Below are positions 11,413 to 24,059 of a stretch of 64,000 nucleotides of DNA, one piece after another; positions within the stretch are counted from its first letter, which is position 1; every line of letters starts with the position of its first letter. The notes below the pieces were generated by a model. The model was not told where the DNA came from, did not search any database, and saw only the letters and a program-made list of their open reading frames with translations. The stretch lies in NCBI RefSeq assembly GCF_900660545.1, contig NZ_LR214986.1, positions 372,001-436,000 of the forward strand. The letters are read 5' to 3'. The stretch comes from Mycoplasmopsis cynos. GTDB lineage: Bacteria; Bacillota_I; Bacilli_A; Mycoplasmatales; Metamycoplasmataceae. The position numbers and the translations under genes are program-made.

Positions 11413-13989
11413 ATGTCCAAAAAAATTCAAAAACGTTTATTCTTGGCATCAATGGGATTATTTTCTAGTGCTTCATTAATCGGTGTTGTTGCATGTAGCA
11501 ATAAAAATGATGAAGAAACTGGTGCTGATTTAAATGCTACATTAAGCGATAGTGATAAAAGAGTTCAACAAGATAAATTATCTGCTTTCTTAGAAAAGAT
11601 ACCTGAAGCTAAAAGAAATGAATTAGCCAATTTAATTAAAGAAGTAAAAACACTAAATGATGTTAGAGCCATAGATAGGAAATTTGAAGAGATACTTGGT
11701 AAAGATTATTATCAACGTTTAAAAACATCCTTAGACTTTTCGCGTGGATTTACTCAAGACGAGTCTAGTGAAATTTTATTAGCTACAACATTTGGTGATT
11801 CAGGTAGACAAAAGAAAGCGATTGATAAATTAATTAGAGAATATAACTTACTTGTTGATGAGATGCTAAAAATAAAGAAAAATAATTCTTTAAGTGATGA
11901 CCAAAAAGATGCGATGTACAAACAACTTGGAATTTCTTCAAAAGCTAAAAAAGTTAAAAATAAACCACTTGGTTCAGGATATCCGGTTGGTGCTGAAAAA
12001 GTTTCTCTTGGTTTGAGATCAAAAGACAAAAAATTATTCAACTTAATTATTAACTACCCAACAGTTGCTGCAAAATTAGCAGATGCAAATATGTTATTAT
12101 CATTTAATTCGCTTGATGCTGAAAATGATGTAGATATTTCCTTATTTGATAATAATTTTACAAAGGTTAATGGACAAATTGAAAAATCTAAACAAATTGG
12201 GACATTTGTTTTACCAATTTTTAAAAGTACTAATGTTCTAGCGATTAACAAACCTGTTTTAGGATATATTTTACAAACATTTAAAGATAAAGGTGTTAAA
12301 TTTAATACAACAGATGGATCAGATAAATTTTTTGATGATATCATTAAAGATGGTAAAACAGATAAAGCAACAGTAGCAGCTTTATGAGGAGCAACAGTTG
12401 CTAATGCTGATGAAATATTAGCTAAGTATAAAAAGAATGACTACTTATTGTCTAAAAATATATTTGATTCATATTCAGAACTATTAGAATTTTCAAATGT
12501 TGCACAAAAATTATTTGAAAATTCTAAAAAAGGTGTTGAATCTAATGTACACGTTTTTGGTATTGATGATATGGTCGGAGTTTATGAAACAGCTTTGTAT
12601 GCTAGTACAAATGCTAATGACAAAACTACACTACAAACAACTAGAAAAGATAAAGGTGTTTTAAGAGTTGATTATTCAAATATTAAAAATAAAACTTCTA
12701 CAACATACAGAAATTCATCTGACATATTTAATAAGTTTTCTACAAGTTTTAAAGAAGGTGCTGCATATGCATTCCCAAGTGGTCAATATTCATCTGGTGA
12801 TCAAGTAAAGCATAGATTTGCATTTTCAATCGGTTCAACTGCAGGTTATTCACATAACTTTAAAGAAAAAGGTAAAACACAAACAATATTTAAAGATTCA
12901 TTAACAAACTTTGAAATTGACGTAGATTCACGTGCTGGGGTTAAAGTGTTTGGAAAAAGAAGCGACAAAAAACCTGACAAGAATAAATTAAAAGAAAAAT
13001 ATGATGCAAAACTTGCTGAATATGAGAATACCATTATAACTTTTGGTGGTGGAAAATTCCTAAATAATGTTTATAAATCAACATTTAAAGGCGGCGGTGA
13101 ATATGACTATAAGTCAAAAGATACAACAAATGATGAAATGTTCGCAAAATTAGCGAAAGACGGTAAGTTAAATTCATATTTATCAATATCATTTGAAAAA
13201 TCTAGAATTACTGGAAATGTAGGAAAATATGTTGAAAAGCTTGAAGGAATTTTAAAAAATCAAGAGAAAAATTCTTCAACACAAGAATTATTTAAATACT
13301 CAATTGTTTCAGCTGTTGATGATAAAAAAGAATATGTTGTATATGTATTTAAGGGTTACCAAGATAGTAGTAAAGAAACTAATCCGACCCTTTTAGCTTC
13401 AAAACAAAATGATTTTAAAGAAAAATATTCTTTAACTCAAGAAATTTTATCTGATACAGGTTTATTAAATGAAAATGAATTATTATCATACCCTACACCA
13501 GGTAAATGAGAACCAAAAAATCAAAAAGTTGTAACTTATGTTCAAGGTCCATCATTAATAGGAGTTAAAGCTAATGAGGCAGATGATGATGCAACAAGAG
13601 CATTTGTTAAATGATTAATTAGTTCAACAAAAAAAATAAATACAGCTGATGATGGAAAATCAAAAGAAGAAAAATATACTCCATTAGAATTCCTTCAAAA
13701 CACTGCAGGTTATATTACAGCGGTAAAAGAATTAGATACTAAAGATGGAAAATATCTTCAAAACATTGCTGGAAAAAATGAATATTTAAAAATAGCATTT
13801 AATCAATTTAAAGATACTGTTAAAAACAAAAATCACGTAATTTTTGAAGAGCCAGCTGGATTACAATCTGATGCGTTCAGAAAACAAATCGGAAGTGCTT
13901 GAGAAACAGTTCAAGCTAATTATTCAAATAAAGCTAAACCATCAACATTTGATGACTTTGTAGGTACATTATCAACAGGCACAAACTAA
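11413..13989 (+). CDS. Large ABC-transporter substrate-binding lipoprotein
   Basis: 858 residues. The N-terminus is a lipoprotein signal (Lys/Arg start, hydrophobic core, lipobox VVAC with Cys at residue 28). TGA at 12385, 13507 and elsewhere are Trp. The C-terminal part resembles family 1 extracellular solute-binding proteins: AFVKWLISS, then VIFEEPAGLQSDAFRKQIGS, like the PAG.QSDAF end of sugar-type binding proteins. It is about twice the normal length of such proteins. It is the first gene of an operon-like run with a nuclease lipoprotein, ABC ATPase and two permeases, matching the position of the MG_185 lipoprotein in M. genitalium. The ligand is inferred to be nucleic-acid breakdown products, not shown by sequence. 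Confidence 0.75.
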
Positions 13990-14067
13990 AAGAAATTTTA
14001 AAGAATAATAAATATAATTTTTACAAATTATATTTATTATTTATTCTCTATATTTAAAGGAGATAGA

Positions 14068-15504
14068 ATGATTAACCACAAAAAAGTTTTATTATCTATA
14101 GGTACATTAGCTTCTGTTTCTTTAGCTACATCTAGTTTATTAGTTGCATGTAGTAAAAAAGAAGGTTTAGCTACTGTACCTGATGTAAAAATCAAAGACC
14201 AAACATTAGAACAATCTGGATTTTATACTTTAACATCAAATAGTAAATATTTGCAAAATGACAAACAATCAAAAGAATTTTTGTCATTTAATATTGATAA
14301 TACTGAATTTATTTATGAAAATAAAAAATTTAAATTTTATAGGTTAGGATATAGATCAACAAAAAATAAAGGAGATTGAAAGAAAACTGAAGATAAAATA
14401 AAATCGTTAATAAAAAACTATTTATTAACTAAATATTATTCAAAATATATTTACCCAACAAAAAAAACTAATTCAAATAAAATTTTATTTAAGCTAGAGG
14501 ACTTTCAAAATTTACCAGATGAAATAAAAATTGGTATAAATGGTAAATTAGCTACTTTGAGACTTCAAAGAACACCATTTTTTTCGAAAATAATTTTAGG
14601 TGAGTATGGTGAAAACAATTCTGAAACCTTGGAACAAAATGCAGCTAATACATTAGATAACGTTGATACTACATATAATTTTACATATGATATTTATTTA
14701 GGTAATGCAAAACTTGAAGGATTTATAGAGCCAACAGTTTCAAAAGAATATAATAGTATAAAAATTAAACCTTTATTAAAAGACACACCAATAAATACTG
14801 ATGTTTCAAAATTTAAAACATTAAATTTTGATTTTGAAAATGATCCAAATCTAAGAGATTTATACTTTAAAGCAAAAGTTAAAGATGTTTCAGATGGTGA
14901 TACTGTTACTGTTATTTCATTAGAAGATAAACAATTAGCTAATAATGTAAGTGTTAAAAAAAATGAAGAATATAGAGTTAGATTATCAGGCATTGACACA
15001 CCAGAAAAAGCACTTGGTGGTAAAAATGGTATAAAAAAATCATCGGCTTTTGAATATGCTTTTGCTTTACATGCGACAAAATTTGCAGAGGAAATTTTAG
15101 GAAAAAAATTCGCTAATGATGTTGTAGTTGGTTTTGCTTCTGGAAAAGATACATATGAAAGAATTACAGCTGATATCTTTTTTGGTGAAAAATATAAATA
15201 TTCATATAATGCAGAAATTGTGAGAGCTGGTCATACACTTCCATTTAAAAATCAAGGCTGAGAAGCTAATGTAAAAAATAAAAATATTAAATCATATGAA
15301 TATAATATGTATAAAGAATTAGCAATAGCACTTTCAGATGCTATAAATAATAAAAAAGGATTATTTAATTATTTCAATAATCCTATTGAAGTTCAAAGAT
15401 TTGTTTATTTAATTAAACCAAATAGTGAATGATTCCCATTTTATAAAGAAAAAATAAATACAGAAGAAAAAACTATTTATGATTATTTTAATGACATTAA
15501 ATAG
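14068..15504 (+). CDS. Membrane nuclease lipoprotein, staphylococcal nuclease (SNase) family
   Basis: 478 residues with a lipobox (LVAC, Cys28). The SNase-like domain occupies about 268-385: VSDGDTVTV, RLSGIDTPEKA with Arg305, Asp310 and Glu313, and YERITADIFF with Arg365. These match the catalytic Arg35, Asp40, Glu43 and Arg87 of staphylococcal nuclease in order and close spacing. The ~240 residues before the domain are unassigned. Surface SNase-type nucleases of this kind (Mhp379, MG_186) are Ca-dependent DNases/RNases sitting beside ABC importers, as here. An AAGGAGATAG site precedes the ATG. Likely role: cutting host nucleic acids at the cell surface to feed the transporter. Confidence 0.88.
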
Positions 15505-15516
15505 AAAGGATACTTA

Positions 15517-17607
15517 ATGATATTTTTAAAAAAATTAATCAACACAATTAAAGAACAATTAATTTCTGTTGATGAAGAATCATTAAAGTTAATTGATAAG
15601 TACTATGATGAATTTAATCAAGAATCAGATGCTGATGTACCTGCCATTGAGTTAAAGAACTTAAATATTGACTTTGGTGAAACATTAGCAGTTGATAATG
15701 TAAGTTTTAAGATTCCTGAAGGAAAATTGGTAACCTTATTAGGGCCTTCTGGTTCTGGAAAAACCACTACCCTTAATGCTATTGCTGGTTTATTGACTGT
15801 AACTTCTGGAAAAATTCTTTTTAAAGGTAAAGATGTAACAGATTTTACACCTCAAAAAAGAAAAATAGGATTCGTTTTCCAAAACTACGCTTTATATCCA
15901 CATTTAAGTGTTTATGCAAATATTGCATTTCCCTTAAAAAATGACTTTAATTGACAATTTAAAACTGCTGTTAAAAGACAAAAAGCTCGTTGTGAAATTA
16001 AAATCTTATATTTAAAGAAATTAGGTGCTTCTAATGCTGAAATAAATGCATTAAGAGAATCATTTAAAAAATGAGAAATTATTTCAGAGGAATTACCACA
16101 TCATTTAAATAAGCGTTATGCTCATTTAGTTGAAGAATATGAAAAAGCTCATACAGAATATAAATTAGCAACTGTACATGAAACTTCACAAATTTCTTTA
16201 CTAACTAAAAATGTTTTATCAACAAATGAAAAACTTAATAAAGATTCAAGAGAAAAAATTGCAAAAATTAAGGAAAAATATAATTTAGATCAACAAAATA
16301 ATTTATTATCAGAAAATCTAAAGGAATCTGAAATATTAAAAAATATCGATTCTAAATATTTAAGTTATAAATCAATTCCATATGAAGAAATTTCAACTAG
16401 AACAGCAGAATTAAATAATTTTGTTGCTGAATTATTGCAAATTAACATTGAAGAACTAGTTTTAAAAGATAGAATTAAGGTTGTGAAACTTGAAGAAAAA
16501 GTTTTAAAACTATTAACTAGATATAAGTTCATTCAAAAAAGAAAAGAAATTTATGATAAATATGAAGTATTAAAGAAAGAAAAATATGAAACATATCAAA
16601 ATGCTAAAAAATATTTTTCTAATGTATTAAAGACTGATGAGGCATATTTATCTCTTAAAAAAGATGCTATTAAATTACCATTAGTAGCTAAAAAACAATT
16701 TATTAATGTACTAAAAGAATTAGAAACTAAGTATGCTTTAAAAAGTAAAATTTTATTAGAACGTAAAAAAGAAATTCCTTCAATCTTAGATAAAGAGGAT
16801 AAAGAAGCTTTAAAAGAATTATCTAAGGATGATATTTCATTGAAAAAAGCAATTCATAATGAAGTTATGGAAGTTGCTAATCGTGTTGAAATTGTTAAAA
16901 TCTTACAAAAGAAACCAACAAGATTATCAGGGGGGCAACAACAACGTGTTTCTATCGCTAGAGCAATTGTCAAAAAACCAGAAATTCTTTTAATGGATGA
17001 ACCTCTATCAAATCTTGATGCAAAACTTCGTATTTCAACTCGTCAATGAATTAGAGAAATTCAACAATCTCTCGGAATTACAACAGTATTTGTTACACAT
17101 GACCAAGAAGAGGCGATGTCAATTTCTGATATTATTGTATGTATGTCAACAGCTAAGGTTCAACAACTTGGTTCGCCATTAGAACTATATAATGGTCCTA
17201 AAAATCAATTTGTAGCTCGTTTTTTAGGAATGCCTGAAATGGGAATGTTCCCTGCTGAAGTAATTGAAGAAAAAGTATTTATTGATAGTAAAGAAATTAA
17301 AGGAATTAAAGTTCCTAATAAATCATCAGGTACAATTAATGTTGGAGTTCGTTCTGAAGATTATATTATTAAAAAATCACGTGAAAAAGCTATGTTTAGT
17401 GGAACAGTTTTCTTGCAAGAAAACTTTGGTAAAGAAAGTAAATTAGTAGTTAAAATCGAAAATATTGGTCGCATTAATTTCTTATTAGATAATTCAAGCA
17501 ACTATAAAGTGGGTGATGCTATTAAATTTGATTTACCATTAAATAAATTGCATATCTTTGATGCTGAAACTGAAGAGAGAATTACATATGAACAAGTTAA
17601 ACAGTAA
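15517..17607 (+). CDS. MalK/UgpC-type ABC importer ATPase with a 300-residue insertion
   Basis: 696 residues; about 370 is usual for this family. Walker [11 protein letters not shown] (Lys82), Q-loop [10 protein letters not shown], signature [14 protein letters not shown] (about 470), Walker B LLMDEP (Asp494-Glu495) and H-loop [10 protein letters not shown] are all intact, and a TOBE-like C-terminus contains GVRSEDY. Between the Q-loop and the signature (about 150-455) lies a highly charged, probably coiled-coil helical insertion. Orthologues such as MG_187 also carry an insertion here. It energises the two permeases that follow; the first permease start overlaps its 3' end by 20 bases. Confidence 0.9.
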
Positions 17608-18634
17608 ATTTCATATATTTATCTCTAGAAACATACCTTTTTTACTTAATTGGTCATTAAAAAAGCAAGCTAATAAAAAAGCTTCGTTATCACATTCTAT
17701 TTTAGATAGAAGAACACCATTATGAATGCCGTTGTTATTACTTTTACCTGGTGTATTCTTAATTGGAATGTTCACAATTTGACCATTATTTCAAAATATT
17801 ATTAGTTCACTTACAAATGAAGATGGAAAATTTTCGTTTGAAAATTATGCAAAAACTTTTACTGATGCAAGATTTGCAGTTGGTGTAAGAAACTCATTTA
17901 TATACGGAATGGTAGTATTACCATTTGTAATGGCGATTTCATTAACCATTTCATCTGTTATTGCAAAATTACATCGTAAATGAGCAAAAGGATTTTGACA
18001 AACTGTATTCTTTTTACCATATATAACAAACGTAGTTGCTGTTTCAACAGCATTTATACAATTATTTAGTTCTAATGGACTTTTAAACCTTGTTTTAGGG
18101 ACTAAAACTCCATGATTAGAAACAAGTAATGTATATACATTTAATGCTTTATTTGCAATGTTTGTTAATGGAATTTGAAGCGGTCTAGCATTTAATATTT
18201 TAATCTTTACTACAGCAATGCTTGGAGTTGATAAAAATCTTTATAAATCAGCTTCAATTGATGGATGTGGCGAGGTTAAACAATTTTTCAAAATAACTTT
18301 ACCTTCAATTAAAAACACTATAAACTTCTTAATTACACTAGGAATTATAGGGGGACTAAAAGTGTTTCCACTTGCGTTATTCAATAATAAACCAGAAAAT
18401 GCCTTTAACTATGGTGGTGGAACATTAATGTTATATGTATATTTAGTTACAAAAAATGGTGATTTTGCCTTAGCTGGTGCTTCTGCTATTTCATTATTTA
18501 TTATTGGGGTTTGTTATTCATCAATCATAAGAGGAGGATTCTTTATGGTGCAATCAACATTAAATAATTTAGGAGAAAGAAATGTTTGAGTTAAAGTTAA
18601 AGCTACAAAAATTACTCATAGCCAAAAAGCTTAG
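17588..18634 (+). CDS. ABC importer permease, MalF/UgpA type
   Basis: 348 residues with about six membrane helices. The cytoplasmic EAA loop that docks on the ATPase is seen as YKSASIDGCGEVKQFFKITLP. TGA codons are Trp throughout. The start lies inside the ATPase gene (20-base overlap), and the end runs 53 bases into the next permease gene, so all three are probably translationally coupled. Equivalent to MG_188 in order. Confidence 0.87.
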
Positions 18635-19622
18635 ACGCAATCAAGAAACTGTATCCTCACAAGTAACTGAAAAGAATCTCATTAATGTATTTGCAAGTGT
18701 TTTATTAAAACTTTTACTATTATCATTTTTTGGTTTAGTAATTATCTTTCCATTTATTTTTATGATCAACATTTCATTATTAACAGACGATGAAGCCGAA
18801 TCATTGAAGAGAACTTTTAAGTTTGCTTCTGATTTTACAGTTGGAAAAACTTACTTTATTCAATCTGGAACTGATGCAACTGGTGGATTTAGTATTCGTC
18901 CATGAGCTGAAGTTGTGCAAAATACCTATCAAAGGGCTGCAACATCAGGTTATTGACAATCATTGATGGTTACATCATTTAATGTTTTATTATCGGTATT
19001 CTTTAAAATATTTATTACATTTTTAATGGGATATGCTTTTTCATTAAGAAATTGACGTTTTAAAGGATTTATATGATTCTTAGCACTAGCTTTATTGGTA
19101 TTACCAGAGGTTGCGCTATTATCTGGACAATATTCAGTAGTTATTAAAACTAATTTACGTTCTTCATTATTTACTATTTTATTAGCAATGGTTTTACCAT
19201 TTTCAGCAAGTATTTTTAATACAGTTATGTATAAAAATGCATTTGAAGCTATTCCAGGAAGAATTAAAGAAGTTTCTCTTGTTGATGGAGCTTCAGGATT
19301 AAAATATCTTTTTAAAGTAGCTTTTCCAATGGTTATTCCAACTACTTTAACTATCGTAATCTTAACTGCACTTGCTTCATGAAATGCTTATTTATGACCT
19401 TCACTTATTAATAGTGAAAATAAAAACTGACAATTGATTTCTGTTTGATTATTTAAAGCCGGAATTGATGAAAGAGATCAAAATGCTGGAGCTAATATTC
19501 AATATAATATTAGAATGGCCGCTGCTATTATCGTTATTTTACCTATGTTTGTTGTTTATTTATTATTTAGAAAAAGAATTATGGGTGCTATTAGTAGACA
19601 AGGTTCTACAATTAAAGGATAA
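18582..19622 (+). CDS. ABC importer permease, MalG/UgpE type
   Basis: 346 residues, with several membrane helices and the EAA loop in IKEVSLVDGASGLKYLFKVAFP. AGGAGAAAGAA directly precedes the ATG, supporting the start inside the upstream permease gene. An extracytoplasmic loop of ~90 residues follows the first helix. It forms a heterodimeric channel with the preceding permease. Equivalent to MG_189 in order. Confidence 0.88.
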
Positions 19623-19625
19623 TTT

Positions 19626-19901
19626 ATGAATAATTATAAAAGAAAAGTTATTATATGAACTATTATCACTATAATTGCTTTTGTAGCAATCATAGGATTA
19701 TCAATTTTCATTTATAGACTTGGTGATGTAATTGAACTAAATGAACAAGTAACCTTAGATCAAAAAATTGTAGATACATATAATTTTGCAAAATCATATT
19801 CAATAGGAGGTTTAGCATTTTCTTGCATTATTTTCATAATGGGTTTAATTATTTCTTATGCTGGCTTTAAATCATGAAAATATGTAGAAATGTTTAGTTA
19901 A
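19626..19901 (+). CDS. Small two-helix membrane protein
   Basis: 91 residues starting 3 bases after the permease stop. There are two hydrophobic helices (about 8-30 and 59-82) separated by a polar stretch of about 28 residues. TGA at 19651 is Trp. I do not recognise a family. Its tight placement between the permease and the next lipoprotein (ATG one base after its stop) suggests an accessory subunit of the importer or simply a conserved operon member. Confidence 0.65.
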
Positions 19902-19902
19902 T

Positions 19903-21801
19903 ATGAAATTTAATAAAAAAATAAAATTCATCCTTATTGGTTCAATTTTAACTGCTGCTATTCCATTTACAGCTGTTTCATGTTTATATGAAAATGATAA
20001 AACAGTTTTATATGCTAAGTCATTTGTTAAAGAAAATGGTTTTTTAGTTAAGACTAAGGTTGCTGATCAAAAAAATACTGTTTTAAAAGAATTTGAAGAT
20101 AAACTTTATAAATCAAATTTTTTAACATATAACTTTAGTTCATTAATTCTTTCATTTAAAGTAAATAACTTTACAATTGACAACAAACACTATGCTCAAA
20201 AATTACAAAATATAATTTCGCTTAAAGATGATAAATTATCAAAAAACCAAGAAAATTACGAGAATTTTAAAAACATCATCAAAATTACTTCTGATGGTTT
20301 TAATAATTATGTAAAAGCCAATCAAAGTGCAAATAAAAGAGCTATTGATGATATTAAAAAAATTATAAACTTCAATGAAATTGTCCTTAAAGATTTTGAG
20401 AAGAAATACCAAGAACTTGAAAACGAAATTAAGAAGTACAATGAAATAGTGGGTTCTAAAGACAAAAAGACCTTACTAGAAATTTCAAAAGCAGAATTTT
20501 CTGATACTGACACAAATTCAGCAATTGAAGTTGAAAAAGTAATTAAAAATCTTATTAATTCCTTATCAAATATAGAAATTTATAATATTAAAGTAAATGA
20601 TTTTCAATATGTAATTACTTATGATAAAGTTCAAAAAGTAGTAGAAAACTTTGTTAAAAATACTCCATTTGCTATGTATTATAACTATGCTACATACATA
20701 AAAAATAATTCTAATCCAAATGCAAACTTTAATCCAGCTAATGATTTTTTAGAATATGATTCTTCGAATTTATCATATAAAGTTAATTTCTTTACTAGAA
20801 TTATCAATAATGGTATCCCGACTCCAACATTCCAAGAAATAAATCAAAAAGTAGAAAATGAATTTAAAACCAAATTCGAAAAAGATGATGCAATTAAGAC
20901 ACTTGATGTTATTTGAAAATCATTTATTAAACTTGCTCCTGGATATTCGGTTGATAAAGACTTAATTGAAGATACTGAAAAAGGGGCGGGAAGTGGATTT
21001 GGTCCTATTTATCTTGCTTTTGGTCAAAACCCACAAGGTAAAGCGGAAGATGAATATAAGATTTTTATAAATCCTCTTGAAGGTGATGAAGTTAATGATT
21101 TTTTAGTCGATCCATCTGCTTATATTGATAAACACATTGATAAAATAATTTTAAAAAGAAGTAGTTTTGATAAGAAAAACGAAATTTTACAATTAGAAGA
21201 ACAAATTGCTAATTTTAGAAAAAGAATAAGCGAATCATCAGATCCTAATGAAAAAATTAGATTAAGAGGTGAATTAAGAGTTAAATTAGCTGATATAGGT
21301 ACATTAAAAGAAGAACTAAAAGAAGTAGACAAATATCGTGCAGAATTAACTAAGTGAGTTAAAAAATTAGAAAATGATCCAAATAATTCTGAAATTAAAG
21401 AAAAGATTGATAAACTAAATGAACCTTATGAAGACGATATTAAATATGTAAAAGACAAGGTTAAAGAAGAATCGCAAACTTCACAAACTTCTCATTTTGG
21501 ATTGGCTGATTTATTTTCTAAATTGTTATTTTTTAATGGTGTATATAAAACTCAGGTAGTTAAAGGATATAAACTAAATAAGGATGTAACTCAAACTGAT
21601 CCAAATGCAAAAGTTGCAACTTATTGAGTTGAATTCTTTGATAAAAAGACTGAAAAATGATATATGTTAGATATTTATAATTTATTAATTGATCAACAAA
21701 AGAATCTTAAAAATTCTTTAGATATTAGTAAATATTTACATACAAATTTAAACGGAATTGAAGTTGATGTAATTTATCAAAAAGCTACAAATCTAAAATA
21801 A
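19903..21801 (+). CDS. Lipoprotein of unknown function, importer operon
   Basis: 632 residues with lipobox AVSC (Cys27). It contains long helical, Lys/Glu-rich stretches, particularly 430-530 (EEQIANFRKRISESS region), likely coiled coil. Near the C-terminus TYWVEFFDKKTEKWYMLDIYN loosely recalls the strand pair around the His-Asp of transglutaminase-like domains, but the His is absent and no Cys partner is clear, so I do not assign that function. It is the last gene before a strong terminator and probably belongs to the surface part of the uptake system. Confidence 0.6.
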
Positions 21802-21807
21802 TTAGTC

Positions 21808-21844
21808 AAAACACAATTAGTAAAAAAATCTAATTGTGTTTTTT
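21808..21844 (+). terminator. Intrinsic terminator of importer operon
   Basis: A 13-bp perfect stem (21808-21820 with 21830-21842), 9-base loop and T tract, seven bases after the lipoprotein stop. Confidence 0.88.
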
Positions 21845-21874
21845 AATTTTCGCCAAATTTAGTAAAATTATATT

Positions 21875-23074
21875 ATGCAAAAAAGATTTAAATTAAAATT
21901 ATGATTTTCTTCTTTATGCCTTGTTTCATTGCCTTTAATTAGTATCTCATGTTCAGCTGAAACTAGAACAAGAAATTCCATTTCAGAATTAAATAATTAT
22001 TTAAAATCTATTAAAAATTCCCATAAAGAAAAATATAAATATTTTATCCCAGTGCTCGAATTTTCGATTAACTCATTAAACAAGTTTGTTAATGAAACGA
22101 ATGATAAAGGATATTATATTTCTGAAAATGCTTGAAATAATATAAATGCTCAAGTTAAAGCAAGATACCAATTATTTTTAAATGTTCAAAAAGAACTTGA
22201 TAAACTTCAAAATGATCAAATAAATGATCCAAACAAGGGAATTAAGTCTGAAAGATTTTTAGAGCTTTATTATTTTATTCACAGTCAAAATGATCCTGAG
22301 TTTAAAATTTATAATAAAGCTATTGAAAGCTTTTCACTAACTCAATGATGGATTAATTATTCTAAAGCATTTTTGTTTAATTATATCATTAAAAAGACGC
22401 CAGGAATTTTTGATTTAAATACGTTCAAAGTTGATTTAAAACCTTTTTATGATACAACTATGAACATTTATAATGCAGCAGAACTTATTGAACCTAAAAA
22501 TGAGATAACTGCTATTGATGTTTTTGTTAAAGACTATGAAACTAAACTTGACCAACTTTTTCAAACAATCAATCATACAAATCAGTCATCATATAAAAGT
22601 GTTTTTTCTGAATATACCTTTATTAAAAATGAGTATAAGGAAATTCAAAATGCAATTCAGCCTAATTTAAAATTGTATTTCGAATTAATACAAAAAATCA
22701 GACATTCATATTTTCAAACATTAGAAATTAAACCGATTTTATCTGATGATATTTTAACTTTATGAGACAAGTTCTTTACTAATTTAGCTTCTAATATAAA
22801 TAAATTTATTTTTGAATATGTATTATATAAATTTAATGATGATGATAAGCATTTAAGAGAATTGCTTACTGCAATTGGTAATTTAACAAATTCAAATGAT
22901 GCTTATATGAAACTAAATGAAGAAGCGAAAAATATTAATTATGATATTAGAAAAGATTCAAAATTTAATCAAAAACTTCAAAAAGTAATCGATCAATATT
23001 TTAATCAAAAAATTATGTTTGACAAAGCTGATCAACAAATATCAAAATACATTATCAATAATAAAAAAGGGTAA
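21875..23074 (+). CDS. Lipoprotein of unknown function upstream of NrnA paralogues
   Basis: 399 residues, starting at the ATG that gives a full signal peptide with lipobox SISC (Cys26). It is mostly helical with scattered aromatic clusters (QWWINYSKAF; LWDKFFTNL and KFIFEYVLYKF), which faintly resemble the aromatic motif of the lipoproteins at 43408-47242. There is no ribosome-binding site. A TAAAAT box (21863-21868) ends 6 bases before the ATG, so a leaderless mRNA is possible. It is followed after 7 bases by the first NrnA gene. Confidence 0.6.
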
Positions 23075-23081
23075 TAAGATG

Positions 23082-24059
23082 ATGCAAATAGGTGATTCAA
23101 AAGTAGCGATTGATGCTATTCAAAAATATCAAAACATCATAATTTTTCATCACATCCGACCAGATGGAGATTGTTTAGGGTCGCAATTTGGTTTAGCTGA
23201 ATTAATAAAAACTAATTTTCCTGATAAAACTGTTTATACAGTTGGAAATAATCAAAATGTATATAACTTTATGAACTATACTTTTGATGATCCAAGCACA
23301 ATTAATTATGAAAATTCATTAGGTATTGTGGTTGATGCTTCAAGTGGAGACCGAATCCAGAATAGTGAGATTTTATATAAAAATAAAACTACAGCAAAAT
23401 TAAGAATTGATCATCATCCTAATCAATCTGACATTGTGTATGAGTACAATTATATTGATGAAAAATTTGTAGCAGCAGCAGAAATGGTTGCTCAAATTGC
23501 ATATGATGCAAAATGAAAAATTACTCAAAAAGCTGCAGGTCATATTTATTTAGGAATCTTTACTGATTCAGGGGGATTTATGCGTCCTGATACTAGTAGA
23601 AGAACCCATATATTAGTTGCTTATCTACTAGAAAGTGGTTTTGATCCTCAAAAAATAATAAAAGAATTAAATAAACGTTCATTAAATGATATTAAAATAA
23701 CCGGATATATTTTGTCAAATTTTATTAAAGAGCAAAATGTTTTATATTTTATTGCAAACAAAGAATTTATGCAAAAATTTAATTTAAATGTTTTGCAAGC
23801 TTCTGATTATGTAAATGTTTTAGCTAATATTGAAGACAATCATTGTTGAGCTTTATTTGTTGAACAAGAAGATAATACAATAAGAGCAAGAATTAGATCT
23901 AATGGTCCATCTATGATACCAGTTGCAAAATATTTTAATGGCGGTGGTCATGATGATCGTGGAGGATGTATCTTAAAATTTAAAAATGAAATTAAAGACG
24001 TTATAGAAAAATTAAATCAAGCTATTATAACTTGAAAATACGAAAAAGGAGAATTATAA
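23082..24059 (+). CDS. DHH/DHHA1 phosphoesterase (NrnA-type nanoRNase), copy 1
   Basis: 325 residues. Motif I HHIRPDGDCLGSQF, a VDAS motif, DHHPN (the DHH signature), FTDSGGF, and the C-terminal DHHA1 loop NGGGHDDRGG are all present. The family degrades 2-5 nt oligonucleotides and dephosphorylates pAp in the cytosol. An ATG one codon earlier (23079) is possible; 23082 was chosen to match the start of copy 3. First of three tandem paralogues. Equivalent in position to MG_190 after the importer genes, so it may process imported oligonucleotides. Confidence 0.87.

Noticed and set aside
19903-21801. Transglutaminase-like call for the lipoprotein
   Set aside because: Only one strand pair resembles the fold; the catalytic His is absent and no Cys partner is evident.
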